Assembly (NCBI RefSeq): GCF_000383855.1
Contig: NZ_KB912877.1
Location: 3,119,579-3,183,578, forward strand
Direction of reading: 5' to 3'
DNA length: 64,000 nt
Origin: Methylobacter marinus A45
GTDB lineage: Bacteria; Pseudomonadota; Gammaproteobacteria; Methylococcales; Methylomonadaceae
The position numbers were made by a program, and so were the translations under genes. The notes beneath the pieces were generated by a model. The model worked only from the letters and a program-made list of their open reading frames with translations. It was not told the origin of the DNA and did no database searches. Below, piece by piece: positions 33,639 to 42,950 of this stretch (within the stretch, counting starts at the first letter, position 1; each line of letters opens with the position of its first letter).

Positions 33639-34610
33639 CTATACGCTATAAGGCATCTCTATCCAGTCTTTGAGCACGGCGGCATCGCGCGCGGGCAGAT
33701 AGGCGAAATCGCCGCTGATGTCCTGGAACACGGCGATGCCGGTGCGAGGGGAGACCAGTTGGCCTTTCAGCATGTGAAAGAACCAGGCAAACGGATAGCC
33801 GGCCTGTCGGTCGAAGCGCTTTAACGTGTTGTTGAGAGCACTGCCTTTCTTGCCCGCGACATCGTCCAGCCGGGGGATGTTCTTGTTCTGGGTGTTGAAG
33901 ATTTCCACGCTGATGATCTGCTCGCCGAAGCGGCCGGTAGTCTGGCGCGGGCGGATGATCCAGTCGTCGGAAAACACGGCTTTTTGGCCGGCGCTGCTGC
34001 GGTTCCAGTCGTGCATGAAACGCTGGGCCGGGTGTTCGTCGGTGTGGTATTTATTGATTTCATCCATGAAAACCGGCACGTCGGTTTTACGTCGATAAGT
34101 GTAACGGGCCGTACCAATGCTGAATGTCTGCAGCCATTCAGGCTCCAAAGGATCAATAAATTCTTCCAGATCTTCCGGCGGCTTGCGCGGGCTGACCAGC
34201 AACCGGTCGGATACTTCGTACGTTTTGTCGATTTCCAGCTGGATGAAATCCTCGGCTTTGCTTCCGGTCTGAATGACGACGTACAGGGTGTTGCCGGTCT
34301 GCCGGGTGGCGATCAGGTTTTGTGCCAGTGTGTGATCAATCAGGGTTTGCAGGTCCCGGCCGCATTCGATGAAGGTGCGCTCGGCCCATTCGATCAGGTT
34401 GGCGGCAATACGCTTGCCGGTGATATCGACGATGCCGCCCAGGCGGTACCATTCTTCGCCGATCGTTGCCAGGCGTACCGGGTAATCCGGAATCAGCGCC
34501 TGGATTTTGGCCAGCAGGAATTCGTCGTCGGGCAGGGTGGTTTTGCAGATTTTCGCAAGCTGCTGCCCATCCAGTTGTGGTTTGTCGAAGTGCAGGGGTT
34601 GCTTGGACAT
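33639..34610 (-). CDS. Nif-cluster conserved hypothetical protein
   Basis: 323 residues. No transmembrane segment or signal. It has mixed alpha/beta character with many aromatic and charged residues; patterns such as IGEEWYRLGGIVDITGKRIA and ERTFIECGRDLQTLIDHTLA are not known to me as a named domain. It starts two bases after the lrv stop, so it is cotranscribed and translationally coupled with the nif operon. A role in nitrogenase maturation or protection is plausible from context only. Confidence 0.75.
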   Translation of the reverse strand: MSKQPLHFDKPQLDGQQLAKICKTTLPDDEFLLAKIQALIPDYPVRLATIGEEWYRLGGIVDITGKRIAANLIEWAERTFIECGRDLQTLIDHTLAQNLIATRQTGNTLYVVIQTGSKAEDFIQLEIDKTYEVSDRLLVSPRKPPEDLEEFIDPLEPEWLQTFSIGTARYTYRRKTDVPVFMDEINKYHTDEHPAQRFMHDWNRSSAGQKAVFSDDWIIRPRQTTGRFGEQIISVEIFNTQNKNIPRLDDVAGKKGSALNNTLKRFDRQAGYPFAWFFHMLKGQLVSPRTGIAVFQDISGDFAYLPARDAAVLKDWIEMPYSV

Positions 34611-34612
34611 GC

Positions 34613-35389
34613 TTAAACTTCCGGTTTCTTATTCCCGCACGCTGCCTGGGAATACTGGTTTAATCGTTGTTGCGCGGCCTCCCGGACGTCCGGCTCCGGA
34701 TCGTTCAGCAGGCAGGTCAATGCTTCCGGGGTCACGCGCTGGGCAGCCGTGTAGCGCACGACCCAGTCGGGATCTTCGAGCAGGATAACGGCATCGGCGG
34801 GGCTCATGCGCTCTGCGACGATGCGCCGGACATCCGGGGCTTCGTCGTTCGCCATCAGCCCCAGGCTGACTTCGGGCAGACGTTCGGCGACGATTTTGCG
34901 CACTTGCAGGTCTCGATCGCGGATAAAACGGAACAGGCGGCCCTGCGGCAGTCTTTTGGCGACGGTCAGCCGAACGATATAGTCCGGGTCCGCGGCCATT
35001 TTTTCCAGGTCCTCGGGCGCGATGCGGTCGGCGACGGTCATCCTGACTTCCCGGTCCGGGTCGTCGATCAGCTGATGCAATTGGGTGACGGGCAGGCGAT
35101 AGGCCACCGCGCGCCTGACGACTTCGTCTTCGTCATGGATCAGTTCGACCAGTGATTTTTGCGGTGCATAGCGCACGGCGATGGCGCGCCGCTCCCAGAA
35201 TCTGTCGTGCAGATAATGTTCGGCATAAACGGGGTTTACCCTGAAAAAACGATCGATCTGCCGGCCGCTCTGGGCAAGCACGCAGGTATCTCCGGGCATG
35301 CAGCGGCCCCTGAGCAGCGTTTTGCCGCGGAAGGGGCACAGGCTGCAATCAGCGATCGGAAGCGTGACGGGAGTATCGCGGTCGGACAT
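34613..35389 (-). CDS. lrv: LRV protein: 4Fe-4S cluster domain plus leucine-rich repeat variant
   Basis: 258 residues. The N-terminus carries a four-Cys cluster (CSLCPFRGKTLLRGRC, then DTC) for a 4Fe-4S centre. From about 65 on come eight or nine 24-residue LRV repeats of the form DPDREVRMTVADRIAPEDLE, DPDYIVRLTVAKRLPQGRLF, DPDWVVRYTAAQRVTPEALT. This is the architecture of the Azotobacter vinelandii LRV protein, encoded near nifHDKTY. Its biochemical role is not established; it is probably a protein-binding superhelix in the cytoplasm. Confidence 0.85.
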   Translation of the reverse strand: MSDRDTPVTLPIADCSLCPFRGKTLLRGRCMPGDTCVLAQSGRQIDRFFRVNPVYAEHYLHDRFWERRAIAVRYAPQKSLVELIHDEDEVVRRAVAYRLPVTQLHQLIDDPDREVRMTVADRIAPEDLEKMAADPDYIVRLTVAKRLPQGRLFRFIRDRDLQVRKIVAERLPEVSLGLMANDEAPDVRRIVAERMSPADAVILLEDPDWVVRYTAAQRVTPEALTCLLNDPEPDVREAAQQRLNQYSQAACGNKKPEV

Positions 35390-35401
35390 AGGCGGGCCTG
35401 G

Positions 35402-35668
35402 CTAATCGGGTATGATTTCGGCGACGACGATGCCGGTGGCTACGTCATGGTTATTGGTCAGGCACAGGCAGTGATCGCGCCCGTCAACCAGGTAAATATT
35501 GAAATCGTCACGCTCCAGTACCGGTTCGTTATTGGGCAGGTCATCATCCATGCAGTAAGTGAAATGAACACCAGGGTATTCCTGCCTGAGCGCGGAAAGC
35601 GCGCTTTCATCGACGCCCATTTGGGCAATTTTCTCGGCAATTTCGCGGGTTTGTTCAACGGTTATCAT
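35402..35668 (-). CDS. Small nif-operon protein (DUF6129-like)
   Basis: 88 residues, acidic. The N-terminal helix is TVEQTREIAEKIAQMG; strands follow (GVHFTYCMDD, FNIYLVDGRDHCLCL, ATGIVVAEIIPD). Similar small ORFs lie between nifY and lrv in Azotobacter-type clusters; the DUF6129 name is from memory and moderate in certainty. The ATG overlaps the nifY stop (ATGA), so expression is coupled. The function is unknown. Confidence 0.7.
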   Translation of the reverse strand: MITVEQTREIAEKIAQMGVDESALSALRQEYPGVHFTYCMDDDLPNNEPVLERDDFNIYLVDGRDHCLCLTNNHDVATGIVVAEIIPD

Positions 35669-36360
35669 TCGCTAGCTCTCCTTTCGAATCGAATGCGGTC
35701 GGTGGCTTGCACACCCATGGCTTTCGCCAGCCAGGGCGGCGGCGTCTCGGCCAGGACAGCTTGCAGTTTGTTTATCACGGTAGGGATTTCATCGCGTCCG
35801 GCCAGCTTGATCGGGTGGATGCCAAGCTTGACGATTTTGGCGGCGGCGGGTCCGCCGACCGAGGCGACGTACAGTAACTGGCAGTCTTTGATCAGTCCGG
35901 CGCGAAAGACGTTTTTATCCTCGACTTCGAGACCGTCCGGCATCGTTGTGTCGCGCAGGTCGATCAGCCGGCTTTCATCGGCGTTGACCTGGTAAATGAT
36001 GAAGCGGGTGCAGGAGCCGAAATGGCCGTCGATATGAATGCCGTCGTCGCTGGCGCAGGCGATGCGCACGGAACCTGGCAGATCGCCATCGGCATAGGCT
36101 TCGGTTTCAGGCTCGGCCGGCACGCCCTTGAGCGCGGCTAATCCCCGTTGCAGCACGCTGTCGTCGAAACCTGATAATTCGCCGTCGCAAAGCGTCTTCA
36201 TATCGGCGATGGTCAGCGCCGCAATTTTTTCTTCATCAATGGGCTGGCCTGCAAACGCAGTCAGTGCGATCAACAGGCGTTTAATGTCGGTACCGGGCAT
36301 GGCGCGTGCCGCCAGCCCGATACGCAAAGCCAGATCCCGTGAAATCGCGTTCCGGCTCAT
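35665..36360 (-). CDS. nifY: Nitrogenase accessory protein NifY/NafY-type
   Basis: 231 residues in two parts. Residues 1-90 form a helical domain (AISRDLALRIGLAARAMPGT, IADMKTLCDGELSGFDDSVL) as in NifY/NafY. Residues 95-210 form a NifX/NifB-C-type cofactor-binding domain (VRIACASDDGIHIDGHFGSC, TRFIIYQVNADESRLIDLRD, LYVASVGGPAAAKIVKLGIH). The family binds apo-nitrogenase and FeMo-cofactor during maturation. Gene order after nifT and the ferredoxin fits nifY. NafY cannot be excluded by sequence alone. It ends in an ATGA overlap with the next gene. Confidence 0.85.
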   Translation of the reverse strand: MSRNAISRDLALRIGLAARAMPGTDIKRLLIALTAFAGQPIDEEKIAALTIADMKTLCDGELSGFDDSVLQRGLAALKGVPAEPETEAYADGDLPGSVRIACASDDGIHIDGHFGSCTRFIIYQVNADESRLIDLRDTTMPDGLEVEDKNVFRAGLIKDCQLLYVASVGGPAAAKIVKLGIHPIKLAGRDEIPTVINKLQAVLAETPPPWLAKAMGVQATDRIRFERRASE

Positions 36361-36364
36361 GGTC

Positions 36365-36565
36365 TTACGCCGTCAGCGGCAGGATGCAGTTATCAATCGG
36401 GCAGACTTTGACGCATTGCGGCTTGTCAAAATCGCCTTCGCATTCGGTGCAGGTTTTGGCATCGATTTTAAAAACAACGGCGCCTTCGGAAATGGACATG
36501 GTCGGACAGACCGGCTCGCAGTCGCCGCAGGAAATACAGTCAGCTTCAACTATATATAAGGCCAT
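36365..36565 (-). CDS. 2[4Fe-4S] ferredoxin of the nif operon
   Basis: 66 residues from ATG 36565, preceded by GAGGAG at eight bases. The first cluster motif is CISCGDCEPVCP. The second is CTECEGDFDKPQCVKVCP, with the longer spacing typical of nif-associated FdxN-like ferredoxins. It probably supplies electrons for cofactor synthesis or to nitrogenase reductase in the cytoplasm. It sits between nifT (11-base gap) and nifY (4-base gap). Confidence 0.85.
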   Translation of the reverse strand: MALYIVEADCISCGDCEPVCPTMSISEGAVVFKIDAKTCTECEGDFDKPQCVKVCPIDNCILPLTA

Positions 36566-36576
36566 GGTTAAACTCC

Positions 36577-36795
36577 TCAATCATCTATACGTTTTGCACG
36601 TAGGGTAATAGGAAAGACAGGTGGCACGTCCATCGGCTCGAAGTAGTATTTCGAGCCGTCACTGAGCACGACTTCGCCGCCCCATTTGTCGGGGCTGTCG
36701 AACTCGACCGATTCGGCCACTTCTTCCAGATCTTTTTTGGGTACATAGAAGACCAGTTTGCCTTCTCCGTTTTTCTTCAACATGACGCTGGGCAT
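36577..36795 (-). CDS. nifT: NifT/FixU protein
   Basis: 72 residues, full length for the family: PSVMLKKNGEGKLVFYVPKK, EEVAESVEFDSPDKWGGEVV, LSDGSKYYFEP. The compact beta-rich protein is found directly downstream of nifK in most proteobacterial clusters. Its role is unknown and it is dispensable where tested. It is separated from nifK by a repeat of about 85 bases. Confidence 0.9.
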   Translation of the reverse strand: MPSVMLKKNGEGKLVFYVPKKDLEEVAESVEFDSPDKWGGEVVLSDGSKYYFEPMDVPPVFPITLRAKRIDD

Positions 36796-36816
36796 CAGAG
36801 TCTCCGTTTAATTTAG

Positions 36817-36899
36817 GTAGGTCGGGTTAGCGTAGGTAGCGTAACCCGACACAATAATTGGCATGGATTGTCGGGTTACGCTACGCTAACCCGACCTAC
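36817..36899. repeat. Inverted repeat inside the nif operon (nifK-nifT gap), family F
   Basis: TAGGTCGGGTTAGCGTAGGT, AGCGTAACCCGACACAAT and the inverse ATTGTCGGGTTACGCTACG, CTAACCCGACCTAC. Two arms of about 35 bp form a long stem. It looks like an inserted mobile repeat and may act as a processing or pausing site between nifHDK and the accessory genes. Confidence 0.8.
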
Positions 36900-36901
36900 A
36901 A

Positions 36902-38473
36902 TTAACGGATCAAATCGTAGTTGTAGTCCGTGGTTCCCATGCCTTTGGTTTCCTTGTCCAGCTGCTCCAGCACGGCATTCACCAGCGTGGTCAACATGTA
37001 GATGGCGCCTTCGTAACCCAGCGTCGTCATTCTGTGCAGGTGGTGACGGTCGAAAATCGGGAAACCGATGCGGATCAACGGCACTTCGTGCTCTTCGCCT
37101 TTGTAGAAGGTGTCGCGCTGGATGAACTTGCCGTAGGAGTTGCCGATCATGAAGTCCGGTTTGTTAGTGAACATCAATGAACGGAAATGCCACAAGTCCT
37201 TGCCGATATGAACCTGAGTGTTGACGCCGTAAGGTGATTCGGCGAGCATCTTGTTCATGGCTTTTAACCAGCGTTTGTTGGCATGGTTGCACAGCACATC
37301 GCTTGGTTCGGCGCCTACTTCGAGCAGGAACTTGGTCATGCCCATGACGAAATCGGCGTCGCCGTACAGGGCGAATTTCTTGCCGTGCAGCCAGGCATGC
37401 GAGTCGGTCATCATGTCAACCAGACGGCCGCGTTCCAGTTCCAGTGAAGCAGAGATCGGCTTGCCGGTCAGTTCGGAGACTTTCATCAGGAACTGGTCGG
37501 TCCATTCCAGGCCCATCGGGATGTTGATGGCGGTAGCCGGCTGATGCCAAATGGTTTGAACGAACTTTTTGGTTTTGTCCAACTGCCAGGGTTGCAGCAG
37601 CAAGGTGTCGATGGCGTTGGGCGCATCCTTGATTTCATCTTGCGTGGTGCCGCCCGCGTACATGCGGAAGGTGCCGTCGGCCGGCGTGTCGAGCACTTCG
37701 GAAGGGTCGCTCAGCAGCGAGTAGTCGACGCCCATTTCCTTCATCATACGGTGGATGACGCGGAAGTTGCCCAGATAGGTTTCAAAGCCGGGGACCAGGT
37801 TGATCTTGCCGTTGGAGCCGACTTGCTTGTCATCCATGTAGTTCAGGGTGAAATAGCGTGCCATGCCCTCGAACATGTTGTCCCAACCGGTGGTATGACT
37901 GCCGACGAAGCTGGGCGTGTGCGCGAAAGGCGTCGGATAATCCTGTTCGACGTGGCCGGCTTTTTTGGCGTTGTTGATGAAGGCGTTCAAGTCGTCACCG
38001 ATGACTTCCGCCATGCAGGTGGTCGATACGGCAATGATGTCGGGGTTGTACAAGGCTTTCGCGTTTTCCAGCCCGGCCATCATGTTTTTCTGGCCGCCGA
38101 ACACGGCCGCGTCTTCGGTCATGGAATCGGATACGCAGGCAACCGGTTCCTTGAAATGGCGGTTGAAGTAAGTGCGGAAATAAGCCACGCAGCCTTGTGA
38201 ACCGTGCACGTAAGGCATGGTTTTCTCAAAGCCGAGTGCGCACAATACGGCGCCCAGCGGTTGGCAGGCTTTTGCGGGGTTGACGGTCAGCGCTTCACGA
38301 TTGAAATTGAGTTCTTGATATTCCTTGGTGGTCGTCCACTCGAATACTTCGTCAATTTGTTCCTGTGGATGGCGTTCTTCGTAGAGCGCGCGCTTGTTGG
38401 ACAGGTTATCCTTGTATTCATCGTTTCTGAACAAAGGATAACTCGGTTGTATGTTTTCGACTTCTTGACTCAT
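36902..38473 (-). CDS. nifK: Nitrogenase molybdenum-iron protein beta chain
   Basis: 523 residues, the usual length. P-cluster cysteines are present: VNPAKACQPLGAV (about 70), GSQGCVAYF (about 95) and STTCMAEV (about 153). Other family blocks include EPVACVSDSMTEDAAVFGG and IGFPIFDRHHLHRMTTLGYE. With NifD it forms the alpha2beta2 MoFe protein that reduces N2. The start ATG 38473 has a GGAG site. A stem-loop lies in the 200-base gap to nifD. Confidence 0.97.
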   Translation of the reverse strand: MSQEVENIQPSYPLFRNDEYKDNLSNKRALYEERHPQEQIDEVFEWTTTKEYQELNFNREALTVNPAKACQPLGAVLCALGFEKTMPYVHGSQGCVAYFRTYFNRHFKEPVACVSDSMTEDAAVFGGQKNMMAGLENAKALYNPDIIAVSTTCMAEVIGDDLNAFINNAKKAGHVEQDYPTPFAHTPSFVGSHTTGWDNMFEGMARYFTLNYMDDKQVGSNGKINLVPGFETYLGNFRVIHRMMKEMGVDYSLLSDPSEVLDTPADGTFRMYAGGTTQDEIKDAPNAIDTLLLQPWQLDKTKKFVQTIWHQPATAINIPMGLEWTDQFLMKVSELTGKPISASLELERGRLVDMMTDSHAWLHGKKFALYGDADFVMGMTKFLLEVGAEPSDVLCNHANKRWLKAMNKMLAESPYGVNTQVHIGKDLWHFRSLMFTNKPDFMIGNSYGKFIQRDTFYKGEEHEVPLIRIGFPIFDRHHLHRMTTLGYEGAIYMLTTLVNAVLEQLDKETKGMGTTDYNYDLIR

Positions 38474-38520
38474 GATAATCTCCTACGCGCCACTAATCTG
38501 TGGACGACGTGTTGAAGGAT

Positions 38521-38548
38521 GGCGGTCAAGTGAGGAGACTTGACCGCC
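38521..38548 (-). other. Stem-loop in the nifD-nifK gap
   Basis: Eleven-base-pair perfect stem GGCGGTCAAGT / ACTTGACCGCC with a six-base loop and no T-tract. Probably an mRNA-stability or partial-termination element. Confidence 0.6.
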
Positions 38549-38674
38549 AGCTAACATTGTTGGGCTGTCAAAACGCTTGCAGCCGTAGAGTACGCATCCA
38601 TGGCCTGGCGGCTATCGCGTACCAGTTGATAAGGTGGGCAATACCTGAGGAGCATTGCCTACCCTACCTCCGTA

Positions 38675-40159
38675 TCAAGCGCTGGCAGCCACCGCTACCG
38701 CATCGCTTTCCGCTGTTTTCCAGGGCACTTTCACTTGCTTCCAGCACGGGTTGTTCAAGGTCATGTCCATATCGCGGGCGAAGATGGCGAAGCCGTCATA
38801 ACCGTGGTAAGGGCCTGAATAATCCCAGGAGTGCATTTGCCGGAACGGAATGCCCATTTTCTGGAAGATGTATTTTTCCTTGATGCCGGAGCCGATCAGG
38901 TCAGGTTGTACTTTCTTGACGAATTCCTCGAACTCGTAGCCGGTGACATCGTCGTAGAGCAACGTTGCATTGCCCATTTCCTTGATCGTGCGGTCATAGT
39001 CGTCGTTATGGCCGAATTCATAACCGGTGCCGACCACTTCCATGCCCAGGTCTTCATAGGCGCCGATCACGTGGCGAGGGCGCAGGCCGCCGACGTAAAG
39101 CATGACGCGCTTGCCTTGCAGACGTGGTTTGTATTTAGCGATCACGGCGTCGTATTCAGCCTGGTATTTGGCGATAACTTTTTCCGCGCCGGCCTGGATG
39201 GTCTCATCGAAGTGCGCGGCAATTCTGCGCAACGATTCGGCGATTTTGGTTGGGCCGAAGAAGTTGTACTCGATCCAGGGGATGTTGTACTTTTCTTCCA
39301 TGTGCCGTGCGATGTAGTTCATCGAACGGTAGCAATGGATCAGGTTCAGTTTGACCTTGGGTGTGTTTTCCATTTCCGCGATGGTGCCGTCGCCGGACCA
39401 TTGAGCGACAACGCGCAGGCCCATTTCCTCGAGCAATGTGCGTGAAGCCCAGGCATCGCCGCCGATGTTGTAATCGCCGATAACCGCCACGTCATAAGGG
39501 GAGACTTCATAGCCGGTTTCCTTGCCTTCGTTACCGTCGAGAACCCAGTCGCGAATGGCGTCGTTGGCGATATGGTGACCCAATGATTGCGATACGCCGC
39601 GGAATCCTTCGCAACGCACTGGAACAACGGGTTTGCCGATTTCCTTGTTAGCTTTTTTGGCGACCGCTTCAATATCGTCGCCGATCAAACCGATCGGGCA
39701 TTCCGACTGAATGCTGATGCCTTTGTTGAGCGGGAACAGTTCCTCAATTTCATTCATGATCTTCGCGAGCTTTTTATCGCCGCCGAACACGATGTCTTTT
39801 TCCGTGAAATCAGAGGTGAAGTTCATGGTGCCGAAGGTATTGACGCCCGTGGTGCCGACGTAATAGTTACGACGGCCGGCGCGCGAATACTGGCCACAGC
39901 CGACCGGGCCGTGGGAGATGTGGATCATATCCTTGATCGGGCCCCAGACCACCCCTTTTGAGCCGGCATAAGCACAACCGCGGATAGTCATGACGCCAGG
40001 TTGGGATTTACGGTTCGAGGTGATGCATTTGTTGGATTTTTCAAGCGACTGGTCGTTGACCGCTAAATGCTTGGCGCGGTCTTTCTTCGCTTGTTCTGGA
40101 TAGACTTCAAGCACTTCCTGTATGAGCGCTTCGGTCTCTTCTCTTGTCATTGCTGCCAT
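38675..40159 (-). CDS. nifD: Nitrogenase molybdenum-iron protein alpha chain
   Basis: 494 residues. Residue numbers agree with the Azotobacter protein: P-cluster cysteines in IRGCAYAG (62), GPVGCGQ (88) and QSECPIG (about 154); FeMo-cofactor ligands in [10 protein letters not shown] (Cys about 275) and [15 protein letters not shown] (His about 442). No VnfD/AnfD features are seen, so this is the Mo enzyme. ATG 40159 has AGGAG before it. The gap to nifH is 97 bases and contains a stem-loop. Confidence 0.97.
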   Translation of the reverse strand: MAAMTREETEALIQEVLEVYPEQAKKDRAKHLAVNDQSLEKSNKCITSNRKSQPGVMTIRGCAYAGSKGVVWGPIKDMIHISHGPVGCGQYSRAGRRNYYVGTTGVNTFGTMNFTSDFTEKDIVFGGDKKLAKIMNEIEELFPLNKGISIQSECPIGLIGDDIEAVAKKANKEIGKPVVPVRCEGFRGVSQSLGHHIANDAIRDWVLDGNEGKETGYEVSPYDVAVIGDYNIGGDAWASRTLLEEMGLRVVAQWSGDGTIAEMENTPKVKLNLIHCYRSMNYIARHMEEKYNIPWIEYNFFGPTKIAESLRRIAAHFDETIQAGAEKVIAKYQAEYDAVIAKYKPRLQGKRVMLYVGGLRPRHVIGAYEDLGMEVVGTGYEFGHNDDYDRTIKEMGNATLLYDDVTGYEFEEFVKKVQPDLIGSGIKEKYIFQKMGIPFRQMHSWDYSGPYHGYDGFAIFARDMDMTLNNPCWKQVKVPWKTAESDAVAVAASA

Positions 40160-40212
40160 GTTGTTTCTCCTACTTATGCCGTGGGCAATCCCCCAACAGA
40201 CAAGTTTTAGGA

Positions 40213-40239
40213 CTGGAGAGCGGCGGCACCGCCCTCCAG
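40213..40239 (-). other. Stem-loop in the nifH-nifD gap
   Basis: CTGGAG / CTCCAG outer stem continued by GGCGG / CCGCC, with one bulged region. Such hairpins after nifH are known to keep nifH mRNA more abundant than nifDK. Confidence 0.6.
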
Positions 40240-40256
40240 TATTTCGTGACGGATTT

Positions 40257-41201
<945 letters not shown>

Positions 41202-41216
41202 CTAAAAACAATAATA

Positions 41217-41232
41217 TGTTGTTGATTTGACA
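41217..41232. promoter_or_regulatory. Second NifA-type TGT-N10-ACA site near nifH
   Basis: TGTTGTTGATTTGACA fits TGT-N10-ACA, but it lies only about 50 bases upstream of the predicted nifH start, closer than usual. It may be secondary or chance. Confidence 0.4.
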
Positions 41233-41295
41233 GTAAAAAGTCGAGTGCTTGGCAGATTGTGCCTGCGTTGTATTACGGACATTTTGTAGGGTTTA

Positions 41296-41311
41296 TGTCG
41301 GCTTGTTCACA
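41296..41311. promoter_or_regulatory. NifA upstream activator site for nifH
   Basis: TGTCGGCTTGTTCACA is a TGT-N10-ACA site centred about 130 bases upstream of the predicted nifH transcription start, the usual distance for NifA. Confidence 0.75.
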
Positions 41312-41411
41312 GTGGCGCGTTTGTAGCGCGGGCTGACGCCTTAGCGGCAATTTAGCCTTGAAGCCTTCGCTCCGATATCCCTTCAGGTGAAGGCCGTTTC
41401 CTTATGCCTTT

Positions 41412-41470
41412 TAGGGTACACATCGCGACTTGCCGGGCGATTTTGATCGCGATGCAGGCATCGCCCGTAC
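41412..41470. repeat. Family E repeat, partial
   Basis: GCGACTTGCCGGGCGATTTT followed by GATCGCGATGCAGGCATCGC; related to the inverted repeat at 11075-11148. Confidence 0.5.
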
Positions 41471-41597
41471 CACCGTTACCCGCATTTAGAAAACAAGGCC
41501 ATTATTCAATGACCAATCCTGAACGGGCCGGCATAACCATCTGTCTGTGACGTAACGACTGGTATTAAAAAAAGAAAAATGGACAATTTGTCGGAAA

Positions 41598-41613
41598 TGT
41601 CGGGAACAGCACA
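41598..41613. promoter_or_regulatory. NifA-type upstream activator site for the SIR2-like gene
   Basis: TGTCGGGAACAGCACA fits TGT-N10-ACA and is centred about 124 bases upstream of the predicted start of the plus-strand promoter at 41702-41717. Confidence 0.7.
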
Positions 41614-41701
41614 ATCGGTATTGAATGCAGAGGCGTTATTAAACAACCCTGAAGGCAATAAGTGATTGTTATTTATAAGGTCGGGAGTGTTTGGCGGCAA
41701 T

Positions 41702-41717
41702 TGGAGTGATTTTTGCT
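41702..41717 (+). promoter_or_regulatory. Sigma-54 promoter of the SIR2-like gene
   Basis: TGGAGTGATTTTTGCT keeps the GG and GC of the -24/-12 elements at the correct spacing. The middle of the -24 box is weaker than in the nifH promoter. It lies 41 bases before ATG 41758. Confidence 0.75.
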
Positions 41718-41757
41718 TTAGTTACGGACATACCTATCAGTCATAAAGGAGTTAACC

Positions 41758-42621
41758 ATGTCTTCCGATGTATTTTCCGAAATATTAAGCGGTCTTTACG
41801 ATAATAAAGTCGTGCCTTATTTAGGCCCCGGCGTGCTTTTTGATGCCACCAATAAAACAACCGGCGAGCCGATGCCGGCCGACAGCACCAGCCTGATTCT
41901 GGCCATGAACAATGGCCAGCCCATGGCGCCCAAGCTTATGTATGAATTTCCCAGGGCGGCCATGAATCAGGAATTGAAACGGGGCAGGAATTTTCTGGGC
42001 CAGTTTCTCACCAAGGTTTATGGCGAAACGGAATGGACGCGCGCCACTTTGCATGATTGGCTGAACGAATGGCGGCCGGCTTATGTGATCGATATCAATC
42101 GGGATACTCAGTTGCAGGACAGCTATGCCGACGAGGAACATACGCTGATTACGGGCATAGCAAGAATCGCGGCCCAGCCGAACCGTTATAAGCTGTACCA
42201 TTATGACGGCAGCGATTATTTCGAAATTCCGGAAGAACAAGTCGATCGGCGCTTGCCGATTTTGTTCAAGCCGATGGGCACGCCCAGGCCCGAGGCCAAC
42301 TATATTGCTTCGGATGCCGATTATGTCGATTACATCACCGAACTGATGGGCGGCTTCGCTATCCCCGAGTTCCTTAAGGAGTACCGCAAGCAGAAGCAGT
42401 ACCTGTTGATCGGCATGCCTTTAAACCGCGATTCCGAGCGCATGGTCATGAGCGATATCGTGTATGCCGCGGCCGAGCCTAAAGGCTGGGTTTTAAACAA
42501 GAATCCGACCGACAAGGAAAAACGCTTCTGCAAGAAAATGGGCCTGGAAATTATCGATGCCGGTGTCGAAGATCTGCTCGATGCGGCCGGTTTTCTGGCG
42601 CCTTATAAAAAAACGGCTTAG
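41758..42621 (+). CDS. Nif-associated SIR2-like protein
   Basis: 287 residues; AGGAG precedes the ATG. The N-terminal pattern VVPYLGPGVLFD is the nucleotide-binding loop of SIR2-like domains (compare VPFLGAGVS). Further regions WLNEWRPAYVIDINRDTQLQ, RLPILFKPMGTPRPEANYIA and KQYLLIGMPLNRDSERMVMS fit the SIR2-like Rossmann fold. Homologues divergent from nifH are known in other diazotrophs, but their function is not established. The sigma-54 promoter and NifA-type site show it belongs to the nitrogen-fixation regulon. It may bind or cleave NAD; catalytic activity cannot be told. Confidence 0.8.
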   Translation: MSSDVFSEILSGLYDNKVVPYLGPGVLFDATNKTTGEPMPADSTSLILAMNNGQPMAPKLMYEFPRAAMNQELKRGRNFLGQFLTKVYGETEWTRATLHDWLNEWRPAYVIDINRDTQLQDSYADEEHTLITGIARIAAQPNRYKLYHYDGSDYFEIPEEQVDRRLPILFKPMGTPRPEANYIASDADYVDYITELMGGFAIPEFLKEYRKQKQYLLIGMPLNRDSERMVMSDIVYAAAEPKGWVLNKNPTDKEKRFCKKMGLEIIDAGVEDLLDAAGFLAPYKKTA

Positions 42622-42622
42622 A

Positions 42623-42690
42623 AAGCGTTCGTGATCTTCGTAGTGAATAAGGCTTTTATGTTGTTTTCACTCATTCTTTTATAGCCCCGT
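42623..42690. repeat. Fragment of the 170-bp MITE-like element
   Basis: TTCGTGATCTTCGTAGTGAA, TAAGGCTTTTATG and TTTTCACTCATTCTTTTATA match one end of the elements at 32675 and 55359. The other half is missing. Confidence 0.6.
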
Positions 42691-42720
42691 TCGCGGGCGA
42701 ATCCGCCTATCTAAGTATCC

Positions 42721-42777
42721 AAAACGACGCAAGACACAGAGGGTGAAGTCCCCCTGTGTCTTGCGTCGTTTTTTTAT
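42721..42777 (+). terminator. Strong rho-independent terminator
   Basis: Left arm AAAACGACGCAAGACACAG, right arm CTGTGTCTTGCGTCG and a run of seven or more T. The stem exceeds 18 bp. It ends the SIR2-like transcript. Confidence 0.9.
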
Positions 42778-42950
42778 TAAGGCTTGCGTGCCAATCGTTA
42801 AAAATTAATGATTATAAATCATAAGGGTACTGTTTATCGTTCAAGCGGGTCTTGACGCTGATGCCTGAAAAATTCATAGTGAGGTTTAATCGTTATCACC
42901 GGCAGCGATTGCCGGTTGTTCAGTCGTTATCAGAAAACAGGTATATCAGC

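Noticed and set aside
37544-38200. 218-residue plus-strand frame inside nifK, and similar frames inside nifD
   Set aside because: Antisense to highly conserved nitrogenase genes; no start site.
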